DNA of 61,242 nucleotides from DASUPK01 sp035265665 (GCA_035265665.1 DATFOK010000084.1:1-61242), one strand, 5' to 3'. Numbered from the stretch's first letter, positions 1 to 8,435 are shown. The notes: generated from the letters alone by a model not told the origin. A program made the numbers and translations.

Positions 1-6
1 GTAGCG

Positions 7-687
7 ATGCCCTCGAGGCCCGCAGGCGCGCATGCCCGAAAACCGGCTGCGAAGTGGACCGCGGACGACCGCGAGCTGATGCGCGCGGACAAGGTGCTGC
101 GCCGCCTGATGGAGGAGCGCGGACCGATCGACCCCGAGATCGATCGCCGGGGCAGCCGGCCCGATCCCTGGGAGGCAGTCGCCCGTGCGATCGTCGGCCA
201 GCAGCTCTCGACCAGGGCGGCCCGCTCGATCTGGGAGAAGCTCCAGGGGTTGTTCGGCGGTCAGACGCCCACCCCCGGGGAGCTCCTCCGCCGCCGGCCG
301 CAGACACTCCGCAAGGCGGGTCTATCCAACGCCAAGGTCGAGTTCCTCCGCGACCTCGCCGCACGTGTGAAGGACGGGCGGCTCGACCTGAAGCGCATCG
401 CGAAGCTTCCCGACGAGGACGTCATCGCGGAGCTGATCGAGGTCAAGGGCGTCGGCCGCTGGACCGCCGAGATGTTCCTGATCTTCCACCTCGGCCGGCC
501 CGACGTCGTCTCGGTCGGCGACCTCGGGATCAGGCGGGCGGTGCAGATCGCCTACGGGATCAAGGAGCTGCCGGGCCCGGAGGAGCTCACGAAGCTCGCC
601 GAGGAGTGGCGGCCCCACCGGACACTCGCCTGTCTCTATCTCTGGCGATCGCTGGACAACATGCCGGTCGAGCAGTCCTCGCAATAG
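7..687 (+). CDS. DNA-3-methyladenine glycosylase II-like (HhH-GPD family)
   Basis: Base-excision repair glycosylase that removes alkylated bases from DNA. The 226-residue product carries the HhH-GPD fold: an N-terminal helical part containing AIVGQQLS, then a helix-hairpin-helix with VKGVGRWTAEMFLIF. The catalytic Asp is expected in the following VGDLGIRRA segment, as in AlkA. It lacks the extra N-terminal domain of E. coli AlkA. The frame stays open to the window edge and no ribosome-binding site is visible before the ATG, so the true start could lie upstream. The next gene begins 10 bases downstream. Confidence 0.88.
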   Translation: MPSRPAGAHARKPAAKWTADDRELMRADKVLRRLMEERGPIDPEIDRRGSRPDPWEAVARAIVGQQLSTRAARSIWEKLQGLFGGQTPTPGELLRRRPQTLRKAGLSNAKVEFLRDLAARVKDGRLDLKRIAKLPDEDVIAELIEVKGVGRWTAEMFLIFHLGRPDVVSVGDLGIRRAVQIAYGIKELPGPEELTKLAEEWRPHRTLACLYLWRSLDNMPVEQSSQ

Positions 688-690
688 GCT
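685..690 (+). promoter_or_regulatory. Leaderless-type -10 box for the LLM oxidoreductase
   Basis: TAGGCT lies 7 bases before the GTG start at 698 and overlaps the stop codon of the glycosylase gene. No Shine-Dalgarno sequence fits between them. The same arrangement recurs at several other genes of this window. Confidence 0.4.
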
Positions 691-697
691 GATCACC

Positions 698-1726
698 GTG
701 GCCGCCCTCGACCGCATCTCCATCGCCGCGATCGGGGACACGGCCGAGGATCTCGCCGAGCAGGCGGCTGTCGCCGAAGCGGCGGGGATCGATTGCATCT
801 GGACTCCCGAGCTCTTCCGCAGCTCGGTGACCCAGGCGACATGGCTGGCGGCGGAGACCGAGACGATCGGAATCGGGACTGGGATCTCCTGGGCGTTCAC
901 CCGCAGCGCATTCATCCTCGCGGTCAGCGCCCTCGACATCGACGAGATGTCGGGCGGGCGCTTCCGGCTCGGGCTCGGCGCGGGAGTGAAGCGGCTGAAC
1001 GAGACCTGGCACTCGGTGGACTACGGCAAGCCGGCCCCGCACCTCCGGGAGACCATCGAGGCGACTCGGCTGATCATGGAGAAGGCTTCGACGGGCGAGC
1101 CGATTCGCTACGACGGCGAATACCAGGACATCGACATCAAGGGCTGGATCCGGCCGCACAAGCCGGCCCGCGAGCGAGTCCCGATCTATACCGCCGCAAT
1201 GCAGGAGGGCATGTGCCGGATGGCGGGCGACGTTGCCGATGGGCTGATCGGCCACCCGATGTGCCCGCCGCGGTGGGTGGACGAGGTGATGCTGCCGAAC
1301 ATGGAGACCGGCTTGGCGCGCTCGCGCCGCGAGCGGTCCCAGATCGACTTCATCCCCACCGTCTGCTGCGCGATCGACGACGACGAGGCCCGCGCCCTGG
1401 ACGCGGCTCGCCGGACGATCGCCTTCTACTCAACGGTCCGTACCTACAAACCGCTCTGGGAGATGCATGGCTTCGCGGACGCCGCGGCGGCGGCAGGTGA
1501 GGCGTTCCGGAGGGGCGACCTGGCCGCCGTGCCCGAAGCGATCCCCGACGAGATGGTCGACGCCTACACGGCGGCCGGACCCCTCGACAAGGTCCGTGAC
1601 CGCGTCGAGGAGGCGGGGGAGCGCGGCGACGGCGTCTGGCTGACGCCGCCGGCCTACTTCATCCCGCCCGAGCAGATCGACGAGTACCAGACGAAACTGA
1701 TCGAGGCGTTCGGTCCGGCGAACTGA
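698..1726 (+). CDS. LLM-class (luciferase-like) F420/flavin-dependent oxidoreductase
   Basis: A 342-residue TIM-barrel protein of the bacterial luciferase-like superfamily, which in actinobacteria usually uses coenzyme F420. Family signatures seen are AEAAGIDCIWTPELF near the N-terminus, the GIGTGISWAFTRSAF strand, SGGRFRLGLGAG, and the late LDKVRDRVEEAGERGDGVWL segment. The substrate cannot be deduced. GTG is chosen as start because it directly follows a -10-like box and the N-terminus then matches the family. It converges on the next gene with a two-base gap. Confidence 0.85.
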   Translation: MAALDRISIAAIGDTAEDLAEQAAVAEAAGIDCIWTPELFRSSVTQATWLAAETETIGIGTGISWAFTRSAFILAVSALDIDEMSGGRFRLGLGAGVKRLNETWHSVDYGKPAPHLRETIEATRLIMEKASTGEPIRYDGEYQDIDIKGWIRPHKPARERVPIYTAAMQEGMCRMAGDVADGLIGHPMCPPRWVDEVMLPNMETGLARSRRERSQIDFIPTVCCAIDDDEARALDAARRTIAFYSTVRTYKPLWEMHGFADAAAAAGEAFRRGDLAAVPEAIPDEMVDAYTAAGPLDKVRDRVEEAGERGDGVWLTPPAYFIPPEQIDEYQTKLIEAFGPAN

Positions 1727-1728
1727 CG

Positions 1729-2403
1729 CTAGGCCGGAAGCCCGTCCACGAACTCCTTCAGCTTGGACGGGTCGCGGAGCGGCGCACCGTGGCCGAAGCA
1801 GACGAGCTCGGGCTCGAGAGCGGCCAGCCGCCGCGCCGACTCGCGATTCCGCACTGGGTCCGGGGTGAGGGTCGACTTGGGCTCGTGAAGTCCCGGGATG
1901 CCCGTGTACTGGTCCATGTTGGAGAGAACGTCCCCGAGGATCAGGACCCGGTCTGACTCTCGCCAGAACGCGACGTGACCGGCGGAGTGCCCCGGCACGT
2001 CCAAGACCTGGAATCCGGCCACCTCATCTCCCTCCCTGAGCGGCTTGTCGACCTTGTGCCCCGGGCCGTGGAAGATCCGCCAGAAGAACACGGCCATGAA
2101 TTTGTCGGGCTGCCGCTCGCGGATCAGGTTCGGATCCTCGGCGGCTGGGATGTCCGCGTCCGGGCACCAGAACGGGATGCCGAGCTTCTGACAAACGTCG
2201 CGGCTCGCGCCCTGGTGGTCGGGATGGGCGTGGGTGAGGGCGTGTGCCTTGACCTCGTGGCCGTCGAGCTGTCGCAGGATTCGCCGGGTCGACTGGCGGC
2301 ACCCGGCATCGATCAGGACGTCTCCAGCTAGGTAGGCATTCACCGCCCAGGGCAGGCCCGGCAGGCACTTGATGTGCCAGACGTCGTCGGCGAGCTCCCT
2401 CAT
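1729..2403 (-). CDS. Metallo-beta-lactamase-fold hydrolase
   Basis: A 224-residue MBL-fold metal hydrolase. The zinc ligands are visible as THAHPDH (HxHxDH), then GHSAGHV, ILGDVLSN, and a late FGHG. The substrate is unknown; family members include glyoxalase II-like thioesterases and lactonases. The frame continues upstream, but the ATG at 2403 is chosen because it overlaps the stop of the 80-residue gene as ATGA, implying translational coupling. It is the last gene of a three-gene leftward operon. Confidence 0.85.
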   Translation of the reverse strand: MRELADDVWHIKCLPGLPWAVNAYLAGDVLIDAGCRQSTRRILRQLDGHEVKAHALTHAHPDHQGASRDVCQKLGIPFWCPDADIPAAEDPNLIRERQPDKFMAVFFWRIFHGPGHKVDKPLREGDEVAGFQVLDVPGHSAGHVAFWRESDRVLILGDVLSNMDQYTGIPGLHEPKSTLTPDPVRNRESARRLAALEPELVCFGHGAPLRDPSKLKEFVDGLPA

Positions 2404-2645
2404 CAGTGCGCCACCCCGGTGCCGCCGCGCGGGTCGCCGCTGTGCTTGGCGAGCTCCTCCAGGCGGGCGATCTGGATCTCGCCCTCGCGCCTCACAGGAT
2501 CGTCCTCGGGGAGTCCCTCTATCAAGCGCTGGATCCGGTTGCGGACCTGGAGGGCGAAGTGCGGCGTCGAGGGGCCGGCGAGCGCCCGGATGTCCTCGAC
2601 GGTCACCGGTCTCGTCAGCCGGTCGGGTCGCTCGGCCTCGCTCAC
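2403..2645 (-). CDS. Small conserved-looking protein, unknown function (80 aa)
   Basis: An 80-residue hydrophilic protein rich in charged residues, without a signal peptide or membrane segment. Two probable helices (VEDIRALAGPSTPHFALQVRNRIQRL and REGEIQIARLEELAKH) suggest a helical adaptor. It starts at a GTG that overlaps the stop of the upstream gene and ends within the start codon of the MBL-fold gene, so it sits tightly inside the operon. No family is recognised, but coupling on both sides supports it as a real gene. Confidence 0.7.
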   Translation of the reverse strand: MSEAERPDRLTRPVTVEDIRALAGPSTPHFALQVRNRIQRLIEGLPEDDPVRREGEIQIARLEELAKHSGDPRGGTGVAH

Positions 2646-3985
2646 TTCTTGCCCTTCGGGGTAGTGGGTGTCGGTTCGCTCTCGACACCGCCGGGCTGGG
2701 CGACTCCGCCGCTGACGTCGCCCTGCGCGGCGGCCTCGCCGATCGGCGCCAGCTCCGCCAGCTGGTCGATCTCCGCCTGAACCTCTCCGCCGATCGCGGT
2801 CGCGTCACCCATCAGCCAGATGTGGTTGTACACGGCGCGAGTCGGATCCGTCGCGTAGCCTGGCTTGACGTCGAGCAAGAAGCTCCTCAGTTCGGGCGGC
2901 AGGGTGTCCGCGGTGTCGGTGATGATCAGCGGGCCCCACTGGCCGCTCGATGCAAGGGAGGCGGCCGCCGCGGCGTCGAGCGGACGATCGGAGTTGGCGA
3001 GCTCCATCCCGTGGCCGGGGTCGTTGATGTTCCAGCCGAACAAGCCGTCGGTGTAGCGGGCGAAGAAGAGGGCGTTCTGCACCACACCGGTGGCCCCGAC
3101 GCGCTGCACGCTCGCCGAGACCCTGGCGATCTGCGAGAGCGCCCCCTTCGAGATCAGCGACTCGGGTCCGAGCACGTAGACGGCGGCGGCCGCGTGACGG
3201 CGCAGCGCCGCCAGCGTGGCTTGCGGGACCTGGTTGCGGCCGCTGAACAGGACCGGGTCGCCCGACCGGGCGGCCCAGGCCGCGGCGGGCATCCCGTAGC
3301 CGGGCTGATCGGAGCTGACCACCACGATGTGCTTGGGCTCCTCCTTCCGCAGCCGTTGGCGCAACTGATCGATCGAGTTGGCGATCTCCGCCGGCGATTC
3401 GCCGCGTAGCTCGTCGGACCGAAGATCCGACGGGACCGAGGCGCCGCCGGCGGAGTAGACCTGGGTCTCACCGGAGGCGCCTCCTCCTCGCGGGTTGAGC
3501 TGTGCCAGTGCCTGCGCGGTCGCGTCCGGCACCGAGCCGGACTGGCTGACCAGCACCGGGATCCGCGTCGGCGGTCCGGCGAGCACGGAGGCCGCTACCC
3601 CGGCCTGCCAGTCGTCGTCCGGGACGAGGAAAGCGGCCTGCAGCGGCGTGGCGCCCGGGGCGGGAGGATGGCTCGCCAGCGCGGCAGCGGCCGCGTCGGC
3701 GGCTGGATCCGGGCCGCTGATCCTGGTCGTGTTGCGGGTCGCGACCAGCGGAAAGCCGAGGGTGCCTACCGGCGCCTGCTGAGCGTCGTCGGTCGCCACC
3801 GCGATCGTCACCACGCGGGTCTCGCCCTCGCCGCCTCCGCCGAACGGATCGGTGGCCAGGAGCAACACCACCACCGCGACGACCAGCGCCGCCCCGGCTC
3901 CGATCATCCATCTGGCCCCAAGCCTGCGCGAAAGGTTGAAGCGAAGCCGGTCGATGCCGTTCTGGATCTGGCGGGGGAGGCGCAC
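2642..3985 (-). CDS. Membrane-anchored cell-wall-binding-repeat-2 (CWB2)-like protein
   Basis: A 447-residue protein with a short basic cytoplasmic N-terminus, one transmembrane helix at about residues 29-46, then an extracytoplasmic region. It contains Rossmann-like repeats such as KHIVVVSSDQPGYGMPAAAWAARSGDPVLF and AAVYVLGPESLISKGALSQI, which resemble CWB2 repeats that bind anionic wall polymers. The C-terminal tail is Pro/Thr/Lys rich. Expected role is attachment to or organisation of the cell wall. It starts at GTG preceded 8 bases upstream by a -10-like box and heads the leftward operon. Confidence 0.75.
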   Translation of the reverse strand: MRLPRQIQNGIDRLRFNLSRRLGARWMIGAGAALVVAVVVLLLATDPFGGGGEGETRVVTIAVATDDAQQAPVGTLGFPLVATRNTTRISGPDPAADAAAAALASHPPAPGATPLQAAFLVPDDDWQAGVAASVLAGPPTRIPVLVSQSGSVPDATAQALAQLNPRGGGASGETQVYSAGGASVPSDLRSDELRGESPAEIANSIDQLRQRLRKEEPKHIVVVSSDQPGYGMPAAAWAARSGDPVLFSGRNQVPQATLAALRRHAAAAVYVLGPESLISKGALSQIARVSASVQRVGATGVVQNALFFARYTDGLFGWNINDPGHGMELANSDRPLDAAAAASLASSGQWGPLIITDTADTLPPELRSFLLDVKPGYATDPTRAVYNHIWLMGDATAIGGEVQAEIDQLAELAPIGEAAAQGDVSGGVAQPGGVESEPTPTTPKGKK

Positions 3986-3993
3986 GGCGGGGA

Positions 3994-3999
3994 ACGCTA
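3994..3999 (-). promoter_or_regulatory. Leaderless-type -10 box for the CWB2-like gene
   Basis: On the minus strand TAGCGT lies 8 bases before the GTG start at 3985. There is no Shine-Dalgarno sequence between them. Confidence 0.35.
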
Positions 4000-4052
4000 C
4001 CCCTAACGATCCGGCAGGCGTGGGATGTGGCAGGTTCCACTTCCGGGTCCAG

Positions 4053-4058
4053 TAAACT
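4053..4058 (+). promoter_or_regulatory. Putative -10 box for the acyl-CoA dehydrogenase gene
   Basis: TAAACT matches four of six positions of the sigma-70 type -10 consensus and lies three bases before the palindromic operator, so a repressor bound there would cover the transcription start. No convincing -35 box was seen. Confidence 0.35.
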
Positions 4059-4061
4059 GGC

Positions 4062-4079
4062 TGACTGACCAGTCAGTCA
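4062..4079 (+). promoter_or_regulatory. TetR/FadR-like operator palindrome
   Basis: TGACTGACCAGTCAGTCA is an inverted repeat with perfect 8-base arms around a 2-base centre. Its TGAnTGA-n4-TCAnTCA layout resembles the Bacillus subtilis FadR (TetR family) box, which controls fatty-acid degradation genes. It lies 61 bases before an acyl-CoA dehydrogenase, consistent with acyl-CoA-responsive repression. No TetR gene is present in the window. Confidence 0.65.
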
Positions 4080-4081
4080 AG

Positions 4082-4117
4082 CGGGTTGCTCCTCGCTTCG
4101 CTGCGGAGCACCCTCGC
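4082..4117 (+). repeat. Palindromic dispersed repeat, copy A
   Basis: A 36-base imperfect palindrome in the leader of the acyl-CoA dehydrogenase gene. Its reverse complement matches 58950-58987 except for two inserted bases near the centre. The core forms a hairpin with arms GCTCC/GGAGC and an inner GC-GAA-GC. It may be a REP-like element or a leader RNA structure. Confidence 0.6.
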
Positions 4118-4139
4118 GTCTCGAAAGGCAGGCCGAGAA

Positions 4140-5444
4140 ATGGACTTCGCCCTCTCCGAGGAGCAGCGCGAGCACCGGGAACACGTCCGCAAGTTCGCCC
4201 GTGAGGTGATCCGCCCGGTCGCGCGCCGGCATGACCAGGAGGAGAGCACTCCGTGGGAGGTGATCAAGGAGGCGCGCAAGTGGGGCCTGCAGGGGCTCGA
4301 GCACATGCAGCGGATGGGCGCCGACCCCGACGGCCAGTTCGGCGTGACCACCGCCGAGGAGCTCCACTGGGGCTGCGCCGGGATCGCGCTCGCGATCCAG
4401 GGCTCGGGCCTGGCGGCGGCTGGCATCGCGGCATCCGGTACCCCCAAGCAGATCGCCGAGTGGGTGCCGCAGTGCTTCGGGACCGACGAGGAGATCGCGC
4501 TCGGCGCCTACGCGGTCACCGAGCCGCAGGCGGGCTCGGACGTGAAGAGCCTGCGCACGACCGCGAAGCTCGACGGGGACGAGTGGGTCCTCGACGGCAC
4601 CAAGGTCTTCATCACCAATGGCGGGATCGCGGACGTCCATGTCGTTGTCGCCACCGTCGACCCGGAGCTCGGCCATCGCGGGCAGGCCTCGTTCGTGGTC
4701 GGTCCCGGGACCCCGGGCCTGCGCCAGGGCAAGAAGGAGTCGAAGATCGGGATTCGCGCTTCACACACAGCCGAGGTGATCCTCGAGGACTGCCGGATCC
4801 CGGTCGAGAACCTGCTCGGCGGTATGGACAAGCTGAACCGCAAGCTCGAGCGCGCCCGCTCCGGCCAGAAGGCCGGCTCCTCGAACGCCCTCGCGACCTT
4901 TGAGATGACCAGGCCGATCGTCGGCGCCTCGGCCCTCGGGATCGCTCAGGCCGCCTACGAGTGGACTCTCGGGTACCTCTCCGATCAGACGATCGACGGC
5001 GGCAAGCCGGCGCTCGAGGAGCAGCGCATCCAACAGGTGCTCGCCGATGTCGCGACCGAGATCGACGCCTCCAGGCTGCTCGTGCAGCGCGCCGCCTGGA
5101 TGGGCCGCAACGGGATCCCGATGACCGGCGGCCAGGGCTCGATGTCGAAGCTCAAGGCCGGCGACGTGACGATGTGGGCGACCACCACGCTGATGGACCT
5201 GGTCGGCCCGTACGCGCAGACGACCGACTGCCCGCTGGAGAAGTGGTTCCGCGACGCGAAGATCTACCAGCTGTTCGAGGGCACGGCCCAGGTCCAGCGA
5301 CTGGTGATCTCGCGGATGCAGGCGCGCACTTATCAGGAGCGCTTCGCCGAGGCGGCGGAGATCGCCAAGCAGGCGATGAACGGCTCAGCCTCCAACGGCT
5401 CCGGCGATGGAGCGAAGCAGGCAGCCACAGCGGCCTCGGTCTAG
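4140..5444 (+). CDS. Acyl-CoA dehydrogenase
   Basis: A 434-residue FAD-dependent acyl-CoA dehydrogenase, introducing the alpha-beta double bond in beta-oxidation. Seen are the N-terminal helical domain (FALSEEQREHREHVRKFARE), the FAD/substrate strand YAVTEPQAGSDVKSLRTTA, VFITNGG, and the signature IYQLFEGTAQVQRLVISR with the expected catalytic Glu. The ATG at 4140 gives the family N-terminus and follows AAAGGCAGG. The Ser/Gly/Ala-rich C-terminal tail of about 25 residues is extra. The leader holds a FadR-like palindrome and a repeat hairpin. The precise acyl chain length cannot be inferred. Confidence 0.92.
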   Translation: MDFALSEEQREHREHVRKFAREVIRPVARRHDQEESTPWEVIKEARKWGLQGLEHMQRMGADPDGQFGVTTAEELHWGCAGIALAIQGSGLAAAGIAASGTPKQIAEWVPQCFGTDEEIALGAYAVTEPQAGSDVKSLRTTAKLDGDEWVLDGTKVFITNGGIADVHVVVATVDPELGHRGQASFVVGPGTPGLRQGKKESKIGIRASHTAEVILEDCRIPVENLLGGMDKLNRKLERARSGQKAGSSNALATFEMTRPIVGASALGIAQAAYEWTLGYLSDQTIDGGKPALEEQRIQQVLADVATEIDASRLLVQRAAWMGRNGIPMTGGQGSMSKLKAGDVTMWATTTLMDLVGPYAQTTDCPLEKWFRDAKIYQLFEGTAQVQRLVISRMQARTYQERFAEAAEIAKQAMNGSASNGSGDGAKQAATAASV

Positions 5445-5504
5445 ATGTAGCTGCAACCGCCGTTTCAGTCCGCGCCTAGGCAGCCGTTCAACCTTGAAGG
5501 TGGG

Positions 5505-6632
5505 ATGACTCGATCGAAGCTGCTGATGCTGGCGCTCTGCGGCGCCCTGGCTACCTGCGCCTGCGCGCTGGTGGTGGGCAGCGCCGCCGGGCAAAGCCTC
5601 CAGGAGAAGCTCAACGCCACCCAGGAGAAGCTCTCGCACGTGAAGGCGCACGCCGGCGTGCTCACGACGCGGATCAGCCACGAGTCCGCTCAGATCGACC
5701 GGCTGACGGCCGAGGTCGCCGACCTGCGGAACAAGGAAGCGGAGGTGGCGGCTCAGCTGGCGCAGAAGCAGGCCGAGCTCGAACAGGCCCAGGCCCGGCT
5801 CGACTACCTCAAGAAGCGGCTTCGAGAGGCCATCCAGATCCTGGAGCAGCGCCTCGTCGCGATCTATGAGTCGAACGAACCCGACCTGATCACGGTTCTG
5901 CTCCAGGCCGATGGCTTCGATGACCTGCTCGCCCGCAGCCAGTACGTGCGGACGCTGCAGAACCACGACAACGACATCGTCGCCAGGGTTCGCGGCCTCC
6001 GCAACGAGATGCAGGTCACCGTCAACACCGTCCGCTCGGCGCGCGACCAGATCGCGGCCCGCAAACAGGAGCTGGAGGCAACCCGGCTGAAGCTCCGGAG
6101 GCGGACCGACGAGCTCGCCGCCGCTCGCCGCAAGCAGCACGCGACCCTGACGCGGATCCGTGAGCATGAGGAGCATCTCGAGGGCGATCTCTCCGAGATC
6201 TCCGAGAAGATCGCCGAGCAGCTGGCGCAGCAAACCGGCGCCCTGCCGGCCGGACCGATCAGGAGCGGGAGCGGCCAATTCATCTGGCCGGTGAACGGAT
6301 CCGTCGTCTCGGGCTTCGGGATGCGCTGGGGGCGCATGCACGAGGGAATCGACATCGCGGCGCCGACCGGGACACAGATCCGCGCGGCGGCCTCCGGAAG
6401 CGTTGCCCTCGCCGGACCTTCCGGCGGGTACGGCAACTACAGCTGTATCGCGCACGGCGGTGGGCTCTCCACCTGTTACGCCCACCAGTCGCAGATCCTG
6501 GTCAGCGGGGGGTCGGTCGCCCAGGGACAGACCATCGGGCTCGTCGGCTGTACCGGTCACTGCTATGGCCCGCACCTCCACTTCGAGGTCCGGGTCAACG
6601 GTCAGGCCGTCGATCCGCTCGGCTACCTCTAA
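5505..6632 (+). CDS. EnvC-like murein hydrolase activator / M23 peptidase
   Basis: A 375-residue secreted protein. Residues 1-29 form a signal peptide, residues about 30-245 long coiled coils (QEKLNATQEKLSHV, EAEVAAQLAQKQAELEQAQARL), and residues about 255-375 an M23/LytM domain. Zinc and catalytic residues appear intact: HEGID, CYAH and PHLHFEV. Family members cleave peptidoglycan cross-links or activate amidases at division sites. With the LytM residues present it may be an active endopeptidase rather than a degenerate activator. AAGGTGGG precedes the ATG. Confidence 0.88.
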   Translation: MTRSKLLMLALCGALATCACALVVGSAAGQSLQEKLNATQEKLSHVKAHAGVLTTRISHESAQIDRLTAEVADLRNKEAEVAAQLAQKQAELEQAQARLDYLKKRLREAIQILEQRLVAIYESNEPDLITVLLQADGFDDLLARSQYVRTLQNHDNDIVARVRGLRNEMQVTVNTVRSARDQIAARKQELEATRLKLRRRTDELAAARRKQHATLTRIREHEEHLEGDLSEISEKIAEQLAQQTGALPAGPIRSGSGQFIWPVNGSVVSGFGMRWGRMHEGIDIAAPTGTQIRAAASGSVALAGPSGGYGNYSCIAHGGGLSTCYAHQSQILVSGGSVAQGQTIGLVGCTGHCYGPHLHFEVRVNGQAVDPLGYL

Positions 6633-6731
6633 AAGTCCGCGCTCGGCGTTAGTGAGTAACCCACTCGCCGGTTAATAAGTACGCCGCAACGTGCGGCTTA
6701 GAACAGGTGTTTACCTCGGTATTGGGGTTTT

Positions 6732-6737
6732 TATAGT
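6732..6737 (+). promoter_or_regulatory. Leaderless-type -10 box
   Basis: TATAGT lies 7 bases before the ATG at 6745, with no Shine-Dalgarno sequence between. The region 6633-6744 is unusually AT-rich for this window and also holds a 6-base-arm hairpin at 6683-6697 without a T-run. Confidence 0.45.
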
Positions 6738-6744
6738 CCGGCCG

Positions 6745-7692
6745 ATGCGCGACGATCCTGGGACTGTGAGTGTGCGCGATTGGCGTGCGGCGCGAGACGG
6801 GGAGGCTCACGCGGCAAGCCGGACATCAGAGAGCTTCATCGTCGGCATCGGCGCCTCCGGCGGCCTGCTCGCCGGCGCGGCGATCGTCTTCGTAACCCTG
6901 ATCGGGATCGTCTCCTTCAACGTCTGGCCGTCGGCTGCGGGTATCTCGTCCAGCGGCCGCAACGTCGAGCTGAGCGCGGCGGCACCCTCCGGCGGAGGTG
7001 GCGGTGGCGCGGCCTCTCCCGTGAGCGCGGCCACCGGTCAGCTCGCCGCGGCGACGGTCTCCCTCGACGTCGATGGCGGCGGCAATGGTGGCGGCGGCAA
7101 CGGCGGCGGCGCCAAGCAGGGCGGCGGCTCGGCCGATGGCCAACTCGGCGCCACCTCACCGCCCCCCTCGAGCAACCTCCCGGCTGCTCCCCCGAGCTCC
7201 GGCGGCGGCTCGGACGGGGGAGGACCCCAACCCGGAACGGGTGAGCCGATCGGTGGCGGGGAAAACGACACGCCGAAGGCCCCGAGCGGCCGCGACGACG
7301 ACCGCTCGCACAAGCCCCTCCTGCCGGGTCTGCCGGTTGGGAATGGCAGCCACGGCAACGGGAATGGCAGTCAGGGCAACGGAAACGGCAGCCATGGCAA
7401 CGGGAGCCACGGCCACGGGGACCACAACCACGGCCACGGCGACCACACCGCCGGCAACGGCAATGGCCACGTGAACGGGCACCACAAGAGCCCGGGCCAG
7501 TCAAGCGGCACTCCCATCCCACCACCCTCGAGCGGTTCCGGCGACGACTCCGATGATTCAGACGGCGACTGTCGCGGACGGGGCGGCTCGCGCGGCCGCG
7601 ATCGGGGCGACGACGGGTCCTCGTCGTCCTCCTCATCGAGCCGGACCTCGAGCTCTTCGCCGGGTCGCGGCCAAGGCCGCTCCAAGCACTAA
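6745..7692 (+). CDS. Single-pass membrane protein with His/Gly/Asn-rich low-complexity tail
   Basis: A 315-residue protein of unknown function. A basic N-terminus is followed by one membrane helix at about residues 34-58 (IGASGGLLAGAAIVFVTLIG), then more than 230 residues of low complexity. The tail has Gly/Ala/Ser stretches, Pro/Ser stretches, a repetitive Asn-Gly-Ser-His block encoded around 7338-7485, and a C-terminal poly-Ser run. The His-Gly repeats could bind metal ions or keep the chain disordered in the wall. Start at 6745 is chosen because of the promoter just upstream; an in-frame GTG at 6691 lies before that promoter. Confidence 0.6.
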   Translation: MRDDPGTVSVRDWRAARDGEAHAASRTSESFIVGIGASGGLLAGAAIVFVTLIGIVSFNVWPSAAGISSSGRNVELSAAAPSGGGGGGAASPVSAATGQLAAATVSLDVDGGGNGGGGNGGGAKQGGGSADGQLGATSPPPSSNLPAAPPSSGGGSDGGGPQPGTGEPIGGGENDTPKAPSGRDDDRSHKPLLPGLPVGNGSHGNGNGSQGNGNGSHGNGSHGHGDHNHGHGDHTAGNGNGHVNGHHKSPGQSSGTPIPPPSSGSGDDSDDSDGDCRGRGGSRGRDRGDDGSSSSSSSSRTSSSSPGRGQGRSKH

Positions 7693-7696
7693 GCAC

Positions 7697-8428
7697 CTAG
7701 CGGCTCGACTCCCGGGCGGCTAGCTCGCGTTCCAGCCAGCGCAACGCGATGCCCTGCAGCTCGGGGTCGTGTTGCAGCGTCTGGTGCGCGCCGCCGGGGG
7801 CGATGATGAGCTTGCGCGGCTCCCCGGCACGTTCGTAGAGCATCTCGGAGTGATCGCTCGGGATCTGTGTGTCGCCCTCGGCGTGCATCAGGATCAGCGG
7901 GCGGGGGGCGATCCGCTCGACGGCCTGGCCTAATTCCCGCGTCAGCAGCCAGGCTTCGAGCGCGACCGGATCGCCGACACGCATCTCGAGCTTCCCCCGC
8001 CGAAGGCCGCTCGCGAGATGGCCCGCGCCCGCCGGGCAGATCGCGATCACCCCGGCGATCTGCGGGGACGCGGCGGCCGCGTGGATGGCGAGGAAGCCGC
8101 CCAGGCTCGATCCCCTGACCGCGATCCGCTCGCCGTCGACGCCCTCCTGCGATCCGAGCAGGCGCGCCATCGCGATCACGTCGTCCACCGCGGCGCCGGA
8201 CATCGGTGGCTCGGAGTTCCCGTGGCCCGGCAGATCGAAGGCGAGCGCGGCCCAGCCGGTGGCCGTGGCGAGGCGCGCGAAGTCGGCGTGGTTCTCCTTG
8301 CGGGAGCCCGCCCCGTGGACGATCACCACCCCTGGCCAGGGGGGCGTGTCATCCGGCAGCCAGAGCGCGTAGGAGAGCTTGTGGTAGCGCTCCTCCCGGT
8401 CGGGGCGCCTTGGCTCGGAGCGCTCCAT
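7697..8428 (-). CDS. Alpha/beta hydrolase (dienelactone hydrolase-like)
   Basis: A 243-residue serine hydrolase. The oxyanion region is VVIVHGAGSRKENH, the nucleophile elbow is GSSLGG, the acid residue is in HAEGDTQIP, and the catalytic His in APGGAHQTL. It is probably a cytoplasmic esterase or peptidase; the substrate is unknown. It is divergent from lysA with only 39 bases between starts, and both starts have -10-like boxes at leaderless spacing. Confidence 0.85.
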   Translation of the reverse strand: MERSEPRRPDREERYHKLSYALWLPDDTPPWPGVVIVHGAGSRKENHADFARLATATGWAALAFDLPGHGNSEPPMSGAAVDDVIAMARLLGSQEGVDGERIAVRGSSLGGFLAIHAAAASPQIAGVIAICPAGAGHLASGLRRGKLEMRVGDPVALEAWLLTRELGQAVERIAPRPLILMHAEGDTQIPSDHSEMLYERAGEPRKLIIAPGGAHQTLQHDPELQGIALRWLERELAARESSR

Positions 8429-8435
8429 TGCGGGG

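Noticed and set aside
6683..6697. Hairpin GCCGCA-ACG-TGCGGC as terminator of the M23 peptidase gene
   Set aside because: The stem is only six bases and no T-run follows; it is more likely part of the promoter region of the next gene or chance.
6691..6744. Longer start (GTG 6691) for the His/Gly-rich membrane protein
   Set aside because: The TATAGT box at 6732-6737 lies inside this extension, and no Shine-Dalgarno precedes 6691.
7338..7485. CRISPR-like short repeats
   Set aside because: The repeats are 6-15 base coding repeats for Asn-Gly-Ser-His, without spacers or cas genes.
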